From: Novosphingobium sp.
GTDB taxonomy: Bacteria; Pseudomonadota; Alphaproteobacteria; Sphingomonadales; Sphingomonadaceae
NCBI GenBank assembly: GCA_013822005.1
Contig: PNJT01000004.1
Coordinates: forward strand, 1 to 38,046
Direction of reading: 5' to 3'
Length of the DNA: 38,046 bases
Positions 1 through 9,200 of this stretch are shown here, piece after piece (position 1 is the stretch's first letter; every line of letters begins with the position of its first letter). The position numbers and the translations under genes were made by a program. The notes beneath the pieces are model-generated. The model saw only the letters and a program-made list of their open reading frames with translations, was not told the origin of the DNA and made no database searches.

Positions 1-38
1 TTCAAGCGGTTGCGGGCGAGGCACGAAGAAAAGGGCAG

Positions 39-58
39 TGCTTCGACAAGCTCAGCAT
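39..58. repeat. Candidate short dispersed repeat
   Basis: The 20 bases GTGCTTCGACAAGCTCAGCA lie downstream of the last tad-operon gene. I recall near-identical strings (often followed by CGAACGG; here by TAGACGG) scattered through intergenic DNA of sphingomonad genomes. Only one copy is seen in this window, so the repeat nature comes from memory and cannot be shown here. The rest of bases 1-93 holds nothing I can name. Confidence 0.35.
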
Positions 59-93
59 AGACGGAATTTGGGTCAGGTTTTGCCCAAGTTGCC

Positions 94-471
94 CTAGCGT
101 TCCCGAAGATGAAATTGTTCGGGGGCGACTGCGGCACCAGCGGTTGCGAAGACCGGCTTGGCAGGCTGAAAATCTGACCCTGTCGAAACCGCCTGGGCGG
201 GGGCGGTGCCAAAGTCTTTGTCGCCGCCATTGTCGTCGGACGTCGTGTCATCGTCAGACATCGGTTCGTCATAGGCCCAGGCCGATACCTTGGCGGCCGC
301 AGCGGTTATCTCCGGCGAGGGGGCCGACTCGGCTTGGGCAGAGTTCTCGGCAGCCTTGCTGGCCAAATCGCCGGTCAATTCACCGATCGCGCCATTGTTG
401 CCCCCTTCAAACAAGGTCGAAACCCCGAACAGGAACACGAAAACCACAGGCAAGATATGTCCCGGCCGCAT
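94..471 (-). CDS. Small exported or membrane-anchored acidic protein of the tad operon
   Basis: This 125-residue protein is not recognised. Residues 1-20 are a short basic start followed by a hydrophobic run (HILPVVFVFLFGV), which fits a signal peptide or an N-terminal membrane anchor. The remainder is rich in Ala, Ser and Asp, with an acidic stretch (SDDDTTSDDNGGDKD) near residues 71-85, and looks disordered. The gene starts 3 bases after the stop of the TadE-like gene upstream and is the last gene of that minus-strand operon. The operon position suggests a periplasmic accessory role in pilus or envelope assembly, but this is inference from context alone. It could also be a poorly conserved reading frame with no function. 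Confidence 0.5.
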   Translation of the reverse strand: MRPGHILPVVFVFLFGVSTLFEGGNNGAIGELTGDLASKAAENSAQAESAPSPEITAAAAKVSAWAYDEPMSDDDTTSDDNGGDKDFGTAPAQAVSTGSDFQPAKPVFATAGAAVAPEQFHLRER

Positions 472-474
472 GGT

Positions 475-1146
475 TCAGTCACACCTGCTGACGGCAACAG
501 TCGGAGAGGGATTGACGATACCAACCGAGAGATCGCGCTGATCGCGAACCATCATGGCCGCAGTCTTGCGGATCGTGGTTGGTCCCACGATCGATTCCAT
601 GATCAGCGGACGATAATCGTAGGCGACTTCGACGAACATTACTGCAACGCCGCTTTCGGCGGAAATCCCGCGCCCGACCGGGCCCACGCCCGCGATCGAA
701 GTGCCCGTGGCTCCGTCCCCTTGCTGACCGTAGGAAGAATTGAACCCACCCTGTCCGAAACAGCGTTGCCAGCGGATCCATTGCCCGCCGTCGCGATTGA
801 CCTCGACGCTGGAGAGGATCAGGCGCGCTCGATTGGTCAGTTGCAAGTCCGAGCCTTGCAGATTGGCGGCATGGAAGGCCTCGTTGACATCGACTTCGCG
901 CATCCGCGGCATGCCGGAAACCACCCCTTGCTTGGCCCGTGAAGCATTGTCGGCCAGCGAAACCGCAGCCTGGCTGATCCGCATGTGGGTGATGGCGAAA
1001 TTGGCCAGCTCAACGCCGCCGCCCAGCAAAAGGACGAAGAACGGGGCGGTATAGGCGAATTCGATCATCGCCACTCCGGAGCGATCGAGCCCCAGGCGCT
1101 GCACAAAGGCTCGGGTCCGCTTCGCCAAACGGGTCAGTTCGGGCAT
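475..1146 (-). CDS. TadE-family pseudopilin-like protein
   Basis: This 223-residue protein begins with a short basic segment followed by the TadE-type signature GVAMIEFAYTAPFFVLLLGG at residues 24-43. That segment is a prepilin-like hydrophobic helix with the conserved Glu at position 29. TadE proteins are minor pseudopilins processed by a prepilin peptidase and needed for tight-adherence (Flp) pili. The rest should be periplasmic. I chose the ATG at 1146 because a longer frame would reach far back into the upstream TadE gene; with this start the two genes overlap by 13 bases, typical of coupled translation. No TadA, TadB, TadC, RcpA or Flp gene is in the window, so the rest of the machine must be elsewhere. 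Family assignment is strong; exact role is inferred. Confidence 0.8.
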   Translation of the reverse strand: MPELTRLAKRTRAFVQRLGLDRSGVAMIEFAYTAPFFVLLLGGGVELANFAITHMRISQAAVSLADNASRAKQGVVSGMPRMREVDVNEAFHAANLQGSDLQLTNRARLILSSVEVNRDGGQWIRWQRCFGQGGFNSSYGQQGDGATGTSIAGVGPVGRGISAESGVAVMFVEVAYDYRPLIMESIVGPTTIRKTAAMMVRDQRDLSVGIVNPSPTVAVSRCD

Positions 1147-1742
1147 ATCTGCACTTCCTGCCTGGCGGCCTGGTCGGCAAAGGGCTGGTTTCGCAAGACT
1201 GTGCTTGCCGAAATCGTGTTGGTATCGTCCCAACCAAGAAATCCGCCAAGCGGTACGATCCGGTCGTAAGTCAGAGTGGCGGTATAGACCACGACATCGT
1301 CAGCCCCGCCCTGTCCTGCCAGGCCCTTGTCGGGATCCCACTGCTCATTGCCGTTGGCATCGGTGAAGCACTCTTCGGGATCGTAGACCAGATTGGCATT
1401 GGCATCAACGAAGTCCTCGGGCTTTCCGGCATCCAGAAAGCTCTGATAGTTCTTGCGCGTGGTCAGGACCGCGCCCTGGGGGGCGGTTGCCTTGATTTGT
1501 TTGGCAACATAGCTGTCGATCGCGTTGACTGCGTTGGCCCCGGATTCCAGCCCGGCGTCCCTTCCGGCATCCTGAATGGCGCCCGACAGGATGCCGCGAA
1601 CATACATGGTATGACCGACGTCAAACGTCCCAAGCAGCAAGGTCAGGAACACAGGTGCAATCAGCGCGAATTCGATCGCCGACACACCGCGCTCGCAGCG
1701 TGCCAGATTTGACCGCAGCCAAGGCGAAGTCCACCGACACAT
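1134..1742 (-). CDS. TadE-family pseudopilin-like protein with D-x-N-x-N loops
   Basis: The 202-residue product has a TadE signature (GVSAIEFALIAPVFLTLLLG) at residues 19-38, including the conserved Glu24, and then a periplasmic domain. Residues 113-138 hold two tandem loops, DANANLVYDPEE and DANGNEQWDPD, which resemble calcium-binding loops of the dockerin/thrombospondin-3 type. The ATG at 1742 was chosen because it has a GGGAAG ribosome site about 8 bases upstream and follows the tadG-like stop by 4 bases; an upstream in-frame start would lie inside tadG. It is the second gene of the four-gene tad operon. TadE proteins act in the inner membrane and periplasm during Flp pilus assembly; the calcium idea is inference. 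Confidence 0.82.
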   Translation of the reverse strand: MCRWTSPWLRSNLARCERGVSAIEFALIAPVFLTLLLGTFDVGHTMYVRGILSGAIQDAGRDAGLESGANAVNAIDSYVAKQIKATAPQGAVLTTRKNYQSFLDAGKPEDFVDANANLVYDPEECFTDANGNEQWDPDKGLAGQGGADDVVVYTATLTYDRIVPLGGFLGWDDTNTISASTVLRNQPFADQAARQEVQICPN

Positions 1743-1746
1743 TGGG

Positions 1747-3741
1747 CTAGCTTCCCAGCCTGAGGTTTGCAACTTGCGACGCAATGAACTTGAATTGATT
1801 GCGCAAGGCCGCAGTGTCGCTGGCGTAATAGGCGCGACCGTCGCTGGAGCAGGCCTTCATTTCGTTGCTCAGGGTGGTGCCAAAGGCAATCACCCATACC
1901 GTGATGCCTTTGGCCTTGACGGCTTCACATGTGGCTGCAAACCGCGAATTGTGGCGGTTCTTCACCGCCGTCGTATCGCTGTTGAACGGGGCGACGCGGT
2001 TGGCCAGGGATTCGATGCTGTAGGCGTTGTAGCCCCAGATATAGGGTTCCATTTGCCCGTCGGACATGAACAGCAAGTGGCGACTGACCGGCTTGTCATC
2101 CTTGTTCACATTGGCCTGGAACGGACCATTGCTGCTGGACAGACGGCCACCCCAGATCATCCCGATATCGTGATAGGTATTGCCGGTTGGCACCAGGGCA
2201 TTGACATAGGTGTTCAGCCAGGCCGGCACATCGTTGGGATCGGACGACAGCTCGACTTCGGTGAACGGCTTCATCGGCGAAGGGCAGGCCGAATAGGCTA
2301 ACGGCTCGTTGGTCGTAGAATCGACGAGCTGGCGGAACGAACGGTTGTAGGTCAGCTGGTTCCACATCGGGCGCCAGCGGGTTTCATTGCTGTCGGGCAC
2401 ATAGTCGAGATTGAGGTCGTAGGCGCTCGAAGGAATCGGATTCCAGTTCGCTGTATCGTCGGTGTCACGCTCTTCGATGCAACCATTCCAGGTCGTGCTG
2501 GTTAGGCCGACATTGTACAGTCCGCTTCCATTCCGCTTGGCCATTGTGACCATGTCGTAATAGCCGGCCTGGTCGGCATAGGTCGTAACGGCCGGGTTGA
2601 TCACAGAGTTGGCCGTTGCGGTTACCACCGATGTCCCGACGTTGACGCCAGTGCCGTTCTTGAAGTTCGAGGTATCGAGCTCAACCTCCTTGTAGCGCCA
2701 GTTGGTGAAGGCGAACTTCGTCTGGTGAGTGGTAACCCGGGTTGTCACCGATCTGGTGCAATTCTTGCGGGTTGCCGTGCCTCCGGTCCAGGACACCAAG
2801 GCATAGGTTCGCTGGGTGACATTACCCGGTGCATTGCCGCTGCTCGAAGGATTGGAGCCGGAGCTGGGGTAGTTGTTGTTGGCGTAGGCGTTGCAGTTGC
2901 TCGAGCTGAGCGTTGTGGAGTAGGTTTCGTTTACCGTTGACGGCGCGCCCGTGGTCGCAATGTACACCGGCGTATTAAACTGCGCCTGGCGCGATTGGTA
3001 CGGCGCGCTATCCACGAACCAGGACCGCTGCATTGGGGCGTCGGGATCGCTGAACAGGTCCTTGGCATTGACGGTCATTGAATAAGGCACGAAGCCATAG
3101 CGGATGCGGGTGTTCGGGTCCGTGACCGCCTGATTGATCGTCTTGTGAAAGTCTTTGACCGCTTCGCGCAGGCCGGTAATCCGGCTCCCGGCCATCGAAC
3201 CGGTTGTGTCCAGTACGAACATCACGTCGGCGTTGGCCAGTTGCAATTCGGCCATGCAAGTGATTTCAATATCGAAATTCTCATTGCCGAACATCTGCAT
3301 TACAACGGTCGGAACGATCGCCGATGCCGTGCCGTTGACCTGGCCTTGGTCGTTGGCTTCGGTTTCGAACCAGACATTGCTGGCGTTGACGGATTGGGAA
3401 TCGAAGTTCGCATCGAAGAAAGCGTCGGCCTTGGCTTTCTCAGCCGAACCATATGTTCCAGTCGTGCCCATTGCCCGGCGCCCGGCCAGTGCGCCAGCGT
3501 CGCAAGCGGCCTGAAGTTGGGTGCGCGCCATATAGTTGCGGCTCATGTCAAGTCCGCCGCCGATCAGCGCCAGCAGCGGAACAACCGAGGCAGCGGCGAT
3601 CAGGCCGACATTGCCAGACTCACTGGTGGCAAGCCGTCTCAGGAATTTCATCGGGGATTTCGCGTGCGCAGCTTCGACACGCACCTTGCCGATCTTGGTG
3701 CGGCCAACCCGACTGGAAGTCTTGTACTGTGCCACTGTCAC
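1747..3741 (-). CDS. TadG-like protein with von Willebrand A domain
   Basis: This 664-residue protein has a Tad-family N-terminus: ESGNVGLIAAASVVPLLALI near residues 41-60 is a single membrane helix, followed by the usual DMSRNYMARTQLQAACDAGAL segment. A VWA domain begins near residue 170 with the metal-site motif DTTGSM at about 178-183. A low-complexity Ser/Asn insert lies near residues 285-315. TadG proteins join TadE proteins in Tad pilus assembly, anchored in the inner membrane with the bulk outside. I chose the GTG at 3741 because GGAGG sits 5 bases before it; alternatives are a GTG at 3753 and an ATG at 3651 (MKFLRRLA), which lacks a clear ribosome site. It heads the operon; its promoter should lie in 3742-3985, but I see no convincing -35/-10 pair. 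Confidence 0.85.
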   Translation of the reverse strand: MTVAQYKTSSRVGRTKIGKVRVEAAHAKSPMKFLRRLATSESGNVGLIAAASVVPLLALIGGGLDMSRNYMARTQLQAACDAGALAGRRAMGTTGTYGSAEKAKADAFFDANFDSQSVNASNVWFETEANDQGQVNGTASAIVPTVVMQMFGNENFDIEITCMAELQLANADVMFVLDTTGSMAGSRITGLREAVKDFHKTINQAVTDPNTRIRYGFVPYSMTVNAKDLFSDPDAPMQRSWFVDSAPYQSRQAQFNTPVYIATTGAPSTVNETYSTTLSSSNCNAYANNNYPSSGSNPSSSGNAPGNVTQRTYALVSWTGGTATRKNCTRSVTTRVTTHQTKFAFTNWRYKEVELDTSNFKNGTGVNVGTSVVTATANSVINPAVTTYADQAGYYDMVTMAKRNGSGLYNVGLTSTTWNGCIEERDTDDTANWNPIPSSAYDLNLDYVPDSNETRWRPMWNQLTYNRSFRQLVDSTTNEPLAYSACPSPMKPFTEVELSSDPNDVPAWLNTYVNALVPTGNTYHDIGMIWGGRLSSSNGPFQANVNKDDKPVSRHLLFMSDGQMEPYIWGYNAYSIESLANRVAPFNSDTTAVKNRHNSRFAATCEAVKAKGITVWVIAFGTTLSNEMKACSSDGRAYYASDTAALRNQFKFIASQVANLRLGS

Positions 3742-3985
3742 ATTCGCCTCCACGCACTTTGGTTCTGGCGAGAAAATCTTAAAGTGGCGTAAATTTCGTC
3801 GTTTGACCGGCAGAATTGCGCGCGATCCGGACGGACTGGCCGCAAGCAGAGCCGTCCAAGGATTCGCTTCGCCATGCCGCCGCTTGATTGGCGCAAAAGA
3901 AAAATCGAACTTGCCCTGTCCGGCGTTGCCGGGCTTGCCGCCGCGCGCTAGTCCGCCGCCAGTCTTCCAGCCGCTGGAGTTCCCG

Positions 3986-4402
3986 ATGGACCGTGCCCAA
4001 GCCCTTGCCTTGCTGACCCGCTACTATGCCGCCTTCAATGCCGGCGATTGGGAAGGGATGCTTGATTGCCTGGCCGACGATGTCGCGCACGATATCAACC
4101 AGGGCGCAACCCAGCGCGGCAAGGACACGTTTCGGGCATTCCTGGCGCATATGGAGCGGTGCTACCGTGAGCGGCTGGGCGCGATCGTGCTGATGGCCAG
4201 CGACGATGGCGCGCGCGGGGCGGCCGAGTTCGTGGTTCACGGCGAATACCTGGCCACCGACGAAGGCCTGCCCGAAGCCAATGGCCAGACCTACCAGCTG
4301 CCTGCCGGGGCGTTCTTCGCGATGTCGCAGGGCAAGATCGACCGGGTGACGGTCTATTACAACCTGGCTGAATGGGAGCGTCAGGTCTTGCAGCCTGCTT
4401 AG
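3986..4402 (+). CDS. SnoaL-like / NTF2-fold protein
   Basis: The 138-residue product opens with ALLTRYYAAFNAGDWEGML, the helix typical of SnoaL-like and ketosteroid-isomerase-related proteins (NTF2 fold), and continues with LADDVAHDIN and a conserved central RGKDTFRAFLAHM stretch. Length and composition fit a single-domain cytosolic member. The family covers polyketide cyclases, isomerases and many uncharacterised proteins, so no substrate can be given. The ATG at 3986 has GGAG 7 bases upstream; extending further upstream gives a basic, unlikely leader. It is transcribed away from the tad operon and towards the injection-system operon, and its stop codon overlaps the stop of that operon's last gene. 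No functional link to the neighbours is visible. Confidence 0.8.
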   Translation: MDRAQALALLTRYYAAFNAGDWEGMLDCLADDVAHDINQGATQRGKDTFRAFLAHMERCYRERLGAIVLMASDDGARGAAEFVVHGEYLATDEGLPEANGQTYQLPAGAFFAMSQGKIDRVTVYYNLAEWERQVLQPA

Positions 4403-6222
4403 CCGCTCCACCTGATCCGGGCTTCGACCCCCAACGGCATGACCTGATCGAGCGCGGCCCTGACCAGTTCTTCGCGAATGCCCTGATCGGGGCCGCTGCC
4501 CGCGCCGATGGCGCCATCTGTGCTGGAGGCGCTGTGGAGCTTGTCTGCGAATTGCCGAGCGATCCGGACATAACCGCGCTGGCCAAACTCGACCGAGGAA
4601 AACAACTGGTCGGGCGTGCCGAAATCCACTTCACAGGGGTTGGTGCAATGCACCCGGGGGTTCGGGCTGGTCAGGCAGTGCATGAGCATTGAGGCGGCAT
4701 AGTCGCGCACTAACAGGTCGTAGGCCAGCACTGAGTTGCTGGCAGTTATGGACCGGCAGTCAATCATTCCAAGCGCCGTTACGCGATTCAGTTTCAGCGC
4801 CGCATCGCCGCACACTGCAAAGTGCTCGAACTCCTCGAATCCTTGCGCATAACCATCGATCACGCATTCGCGCGCGGTGATCCGCCCGGCCTGCGCATGG
4901 ATCGGGCCAACCGCGCAGTAGTGCAGGTCCAGCACCGGCGCGGCCTTGTGTCGATGGGTACGCAGCCGGATCGCGGGCAGGCGCTTGCGTTGAGCCAGCT
5001 TGGCCGCAAACGGGTGGATCTGGCAGCCATGACACTGCACCGTGACCTTGCCGGTCAACACCAGTCTGCCATCGATTGCCAGCCCGCGCAGGATCAGCTC
5101 CAGCCCGGCCTCGTTGCCATGCGCGCGCATAGTGCCGCGCAGCACCGGGGTCTCGCCCGCGCGGGCCTCGATCACCAGCCGCAGCGGCTTGTTGGGCTGG
5201 GTCAGGCAGATTTCGTGCCGGTCCGAAATTGGCCTCCGTTCCAGATGGTGCGCGGCGCTGTCGAGGATCCGGATCCGGCCCGACTTGCCCTGCTTGCGAA
5301 ACTCGTCCAGCGCGCCAGCGAGATCGGCGAAATAGTGAACCGGCTGATCCGCGTTGTACGGCTGTTGCTTGATCGCGCTGTGGACATGGGCGATCCACTC
5401 ATCCGCCCGATCGGGACCGAGCCCGGCCTGGTCGGTCAGCGCCGGATCGGCATCCAGTGGCAACGGAGCGGGCAGCCGGGCGCTGACCAGCAAGCGAGCT
5501 GTCCTGAGCTTGGGATCGCAGACCAGCAACCGCCCGAGTTCTGGATCGACCAGAACCTGGGCCGTGCCGGGGAGGCGGGGGGGGGGCCATTGGTCAAGAT
5601 CGGCGCGATGCATGGCCTCGGGGGGCAACAGCTGCCAATCGCCGTTGCTGTCCTGCCAGTGCAGCTCGAGCAGACCGGCACCGAGCTTTGCTTCGCTGAC
5701 CGGTGACGGTTCGGGTCCGAGCAGCGGACTGTCGATCCCCAGCGGGTGCACGCGCCAGGCTCCGGCGACGATGTCCGCGCCCCGCCGCACGGGGGCGGGG
5801 GCAGCGTTGCGCAGTTGCAAATGCGACTGCTGGGATACCCGGATCAGCACCGGACCCTCGTCCGGCTCGCCGATCTGCACCGGCCAGCCGCCCAGTGCCT
5901 GCAGCCACCGCTCGGCTGCGGGCGTGGTCCCCTTGGCGCGGCTGAATTCGGCCCGCAGCGCGGTCGCCTGGCGCAATTGGGCGACCCCTTGCGGAATGTC
6001 GTGCCAGCCCACCAGCTCGGCCAGATAGGGCAGGCGCTCGTCCTGGCAGGTCTCGACAAACCAGTCGTCGTAGAGCTGGGCGATGTCTTGCGCCACATTG
6101 CCCCGGGCGCTGTCCAGCACCTCGCAAAGCTCGGCCAGGTCGCCCTGGGTATAGACGTCGAGCTGCCGGTAGATCTCGGGCAGGAGATCGTAGAGCCGGG
6201 GGGATTGGGCTGCGCCGCTCAT
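4399..6222 (-). CDS. Tail protein I-like baseplate protein with beta-helix-like C-terminal part
   Basis: Residues 1-120 of this 607-residue protein match the pattern of phage tail protein I / eCIS Afp12-type proteins: LYDLLPEIYRQLD, then paired helices ending YLAELVGWHDIPQG and AEFSRAKGTTPAAERWLQAL. Such proteins sit at the outer baseplate wedge and connect to fibres. Residues about 340-560 contain many short alternating hydrophobic strands (LILRGLAIDGRLVLTGKV, CHGCQIHPFA, RECVIDGY, CRSITASNSVLAY), suggesting a right-handed beta-helix, with 9-10 Cys and several His. The end, FSSVEFGQRGYVRIARQFAD followed by helices, is a module I associate with eCIS/phage tail proteins of this group. The large C-terminal part may replace the missing fibre gene (inference). 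It is the last gene of the operon, with a 4-base start/stop overlap upstream. Confidence 0.8.
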   Translation of the reverse strand: MSGAAQSPRLYDLLPEIYRQLDVYTQGDLAELCEVLDSARGNVAQDIAQLYDDWFVETCQDERLPYLAELVGWHDIPQGVAQLRQATALRAEFSRAKGTTPAAERWLQALGGWPVQIGEPDEGPVLIRVSQQSHLQLRNAAPAPVRRGADIVAGAWRVHPLGIDSPLLGPEPSPVSEAKLGAGLLELHWQDSNGDWQLLPPEAMHRADLDQWPPPRLPGTAQVLVDPELGRLLVCDPKLRTARLLVSARLPAPLPLDADPALTDQAGLGPDRADEWIAHVHSAIKQQPYNADQPVHYFADLAGALDEFRKQGKSGRIRILDSAAHHLERRPISDRHEICLTQPNKPLRLVIEARAGETPVLRGTMRAHGNEAGLELILRGLAIDGRLVLTGKVTVQCHGCQIHPFAAKLAQRKRLPAIRLRTHRHKAAPVLDLHYCAVGPIHAQAGRITARECVIDGYAQGFEEFEHFAVCGDAALKLNRVTALGMIDCRSITASNSVLAYDLLVRDYAASMLMHCLTSPNPRVHCTNPCEVDFGTPDQLFSSVEFGQRGYVRIARQFADKLHSASSTDGAIGAGSGPDQGIREELVRAALDQVMPLGVEARIRWSG

Positions 6223-9200
6223 GCCTTGGCGATCCTCAACCGGTCCGGATCGAGCCGGAACTGGACCGCACCTTTGCCTGGTTCGCGGCTGCGCGGCATG
6301 GCCGGAGGCTCGCCGCTGCGGCTACCGCTGAATTCGACCGTCGCCGCGGCGATCCCGATGACCGCGCAGGCCAGCCGGGCAATCGCAGCCTTATCGATCG
6401 GCACCCCGATCGGCACCGCTGCGCTGGCCAGCCGTTCGATCAGAACCGCGTGCAGCTGGGCCAAGACGCGCGCTTCCGAAACGTGCGGCTGGAACTGGAC
6501 TTGCAGGGCCAGCCCGAAAGTACGCACCATCGGCTGGACCAGGGTCAGATCGAGCCGGTCTGCGCGGACTTTGGCAATTGCGCCGGCCAGAGCCTCGAAG
6601 CGCCGCCAGCCATCGGGCACGGCCACGGTCAACACGATCTTGCCGGGTGAAATCAGCTCGGCGTAGCTTGCCTCAACGTCCGGGAAGGCCGCGGCGAATG
6701 CGGCATAGTCATCCAGCGTGACGATCCGCTTGGCATAGCTCAGCCGCCGCGGCGCACGGCGGCGCAGCGCGTCGATCGCTTCGGGATCGGCCCCGCCGCT
6801 GGCCGGCAGCGGATTGTTGACCCGGCGGATCCCCGGCGGACGGCTGCGCAGCGCCTTGAGCGTCCCGGCCGCAACATTGCCGTTGGCCCCCGCACAGCTG
6901 CGATAGTGGGCGGTCACATGCTCGCGCCCGGGCGGCAACTGGCCGCTGCCGGCAGCATCGCCGAAATCAAGCACGCTGTGCCCCTGGGCATCGGTGGTGA
7001 GCGAGAAACTGCGTCCGTGGGCGTTGCCAGGCTCGGCCTCGTGATGCGCAAACCAGCGTTCACCGCGCCGCGCGGCCTGCGGATCGCGCAGTTGGGCCGT
7101 GCCGGGCGGGCCATTGACCACCACTGCAAGCTGCGGCCGCAGCACGCCGTCGGCTTCATCGATGGCATAGGCCAGCTGCGGCCGGGCGAGGCGGAAGCGC
7201 TTGGCCTTGCGGTTGCCGCTGGCCGAGCCCAGCACTTCGCCGCTAACCGTTTCGCCCTGGCTGGCCATGGCCACGTTGGCGCAGGCCTTCAGCGCCGCTT
7301 TGGCGAACGGCGTGGCGACCGGCGCGGTGAATGTCAGCCGCGCGCATTGGCCGGGCAGCGCCTCGGCATTCTGCTTCAGCACCACTTGTTCGGCCTGGTC
7401 CTGCTGCCATGATGCCGGATCGAGCCAGACCGGCTTCATCCCGTCGGGCAAGTCGCGCGCCGCGCCATCGGGCCCGGCAATGCGGCAGGGTCTGATCTCG
7501 GGTGCCCAGTCCAGCACTTCGTAAAGCGCCAGCGGGGCAATTGTGATCCCGGTGATGCCATGCGCTGCCCGAAATGCGCGCAAATGCCAGACGCTGTCAC
7601 CATCGCGCAGCAGCCATTCGTGCGCGGGCCTGAGACACAAGACTTGTGCGTTGCGCGACAGTGTCATGCCGGCTGCGGCAAGGGCGGCCGAGGCGGTCAG
7701 TCCGATCCGGCCCTGATCAAACTCGCTTTGCGCTGCCAGCGCACAGGAATGAGTCACTGCGCTTTCGTCCAGTCCCGGTTGGCCGGGCATTTTGGACAAG
7801 ACCACCAGCGCGGCGCGCGGGCCGCTCAGCACCAGCTTGCGGTCCTTGGTCAGGCCGTCCGCGGCGATCGCGAATGTGCCTTCGCTGGCGGTGAAGGGCT
7901 TGCCGGGCAGCCGGGGCGCTGCCAGCGCCGCTGCAGTGCCTTCGGCGCGCAGCAGTTCGGTCTGGCGCAAGTCCCATTTGACCAGGCTTGGCTTGTCATC
8001 AAGCTGGAGCTGGGTGGCGACGAGCTTGCGACCGAACCCGCCGATCAGACCGTCGCGGCCGTTCTTGACCGTCAGCAGCGGGTAATCATCGACAATCTGG
8101 GCCGGTGAACCGCCGATCCGGTCCAGCAGCACTTCGTCGGTGACCCGCGCGGAATCGAGCCGCCGATTGAGCGCAACCAGCCCGCGTTCAATCAGAAAAT
8201 ACGGCCATTCGCGGTCGGCCGCAGGGCCACTGGCAGTGACCGCAAACAGTCGGCCATCGGCGGCGTGGAGCTGGGGCATCGGTCCGCCCGGCAGCGGCGT
8301 GACAAGCGAGACCCGGACCCGCTCGCCGACTGTGATCCGCAGCTCGATTTGCGCGCTGCCCGGCGCCCGCGGCGTGCCGACAACTTGCCAGTGGACCGCC
8401 CCCGAAAGCGCGGTGAAAAGGCAGATTGCCTGCTGAGTGGGATGGAAATTGATCCCGGCCCTTCTGAGCCGCGCGGCGAGCAGTTCTGGCAGCGGCTCCT
8501 TGTCCGCAAGCCGATCGGCCAGAACCTTGCTGCATTCGAACAGCGCCAGATCTTCGCTGCTGACCGGCCACCAATGCGCGGCCTCGACCCGGCTGGCCTG
8601 GATCCCGGCGGGACCGGCAGCGAACAGCGCCGTGCCATGCACCGCCAGGCTGGTGACCGGCAGCGCAGAGGGATCGAACAGCTTGTTGAAATCAAACCAG
8701 TGCGACAGGTCCGGGGTGGCGACAATCCCGTGACTGCCACCTACGAACAGCGACTTGCCATCGCCGCTGACCGCCAGTGCGAGAAACGCCTGACCCGATG
8801 GGCCGGGCGCGGCGGCGCTCCAGTCGGCCCTGTCCACCCCGGTAAAGAACAGGCCCTGCGAGGTCGCGGCAACCAGCTTGCCCTTGAACCGGCACAGCGC
8901 AAAGACGCTAAGGCCCGCGCCTTTGCTGTTCTTGTCATAGCCGGGCAGGGCACGGGAATTGAAACTTTCCCACTGGCTCTGGTCCAATTGCAGCGACCAG
9001 CAGCCCAGGTCAGTCCCCGCGATCAGCACGGCATTCCCGGCAGGGACCGCGGGATCGAGCGAGAGGCAGTGGATCGGGCCCGGCAGGCCAATTCCGCTGC
9101 TGGGGCCTTTGCCGATCAGCGGGGCGGCGATCCGCAGCTCTGCCCAGGAGGCCCCGCCATCGACCGATTGCAGCAGCAGTCCGGCGGCGGTTCCGGCATA

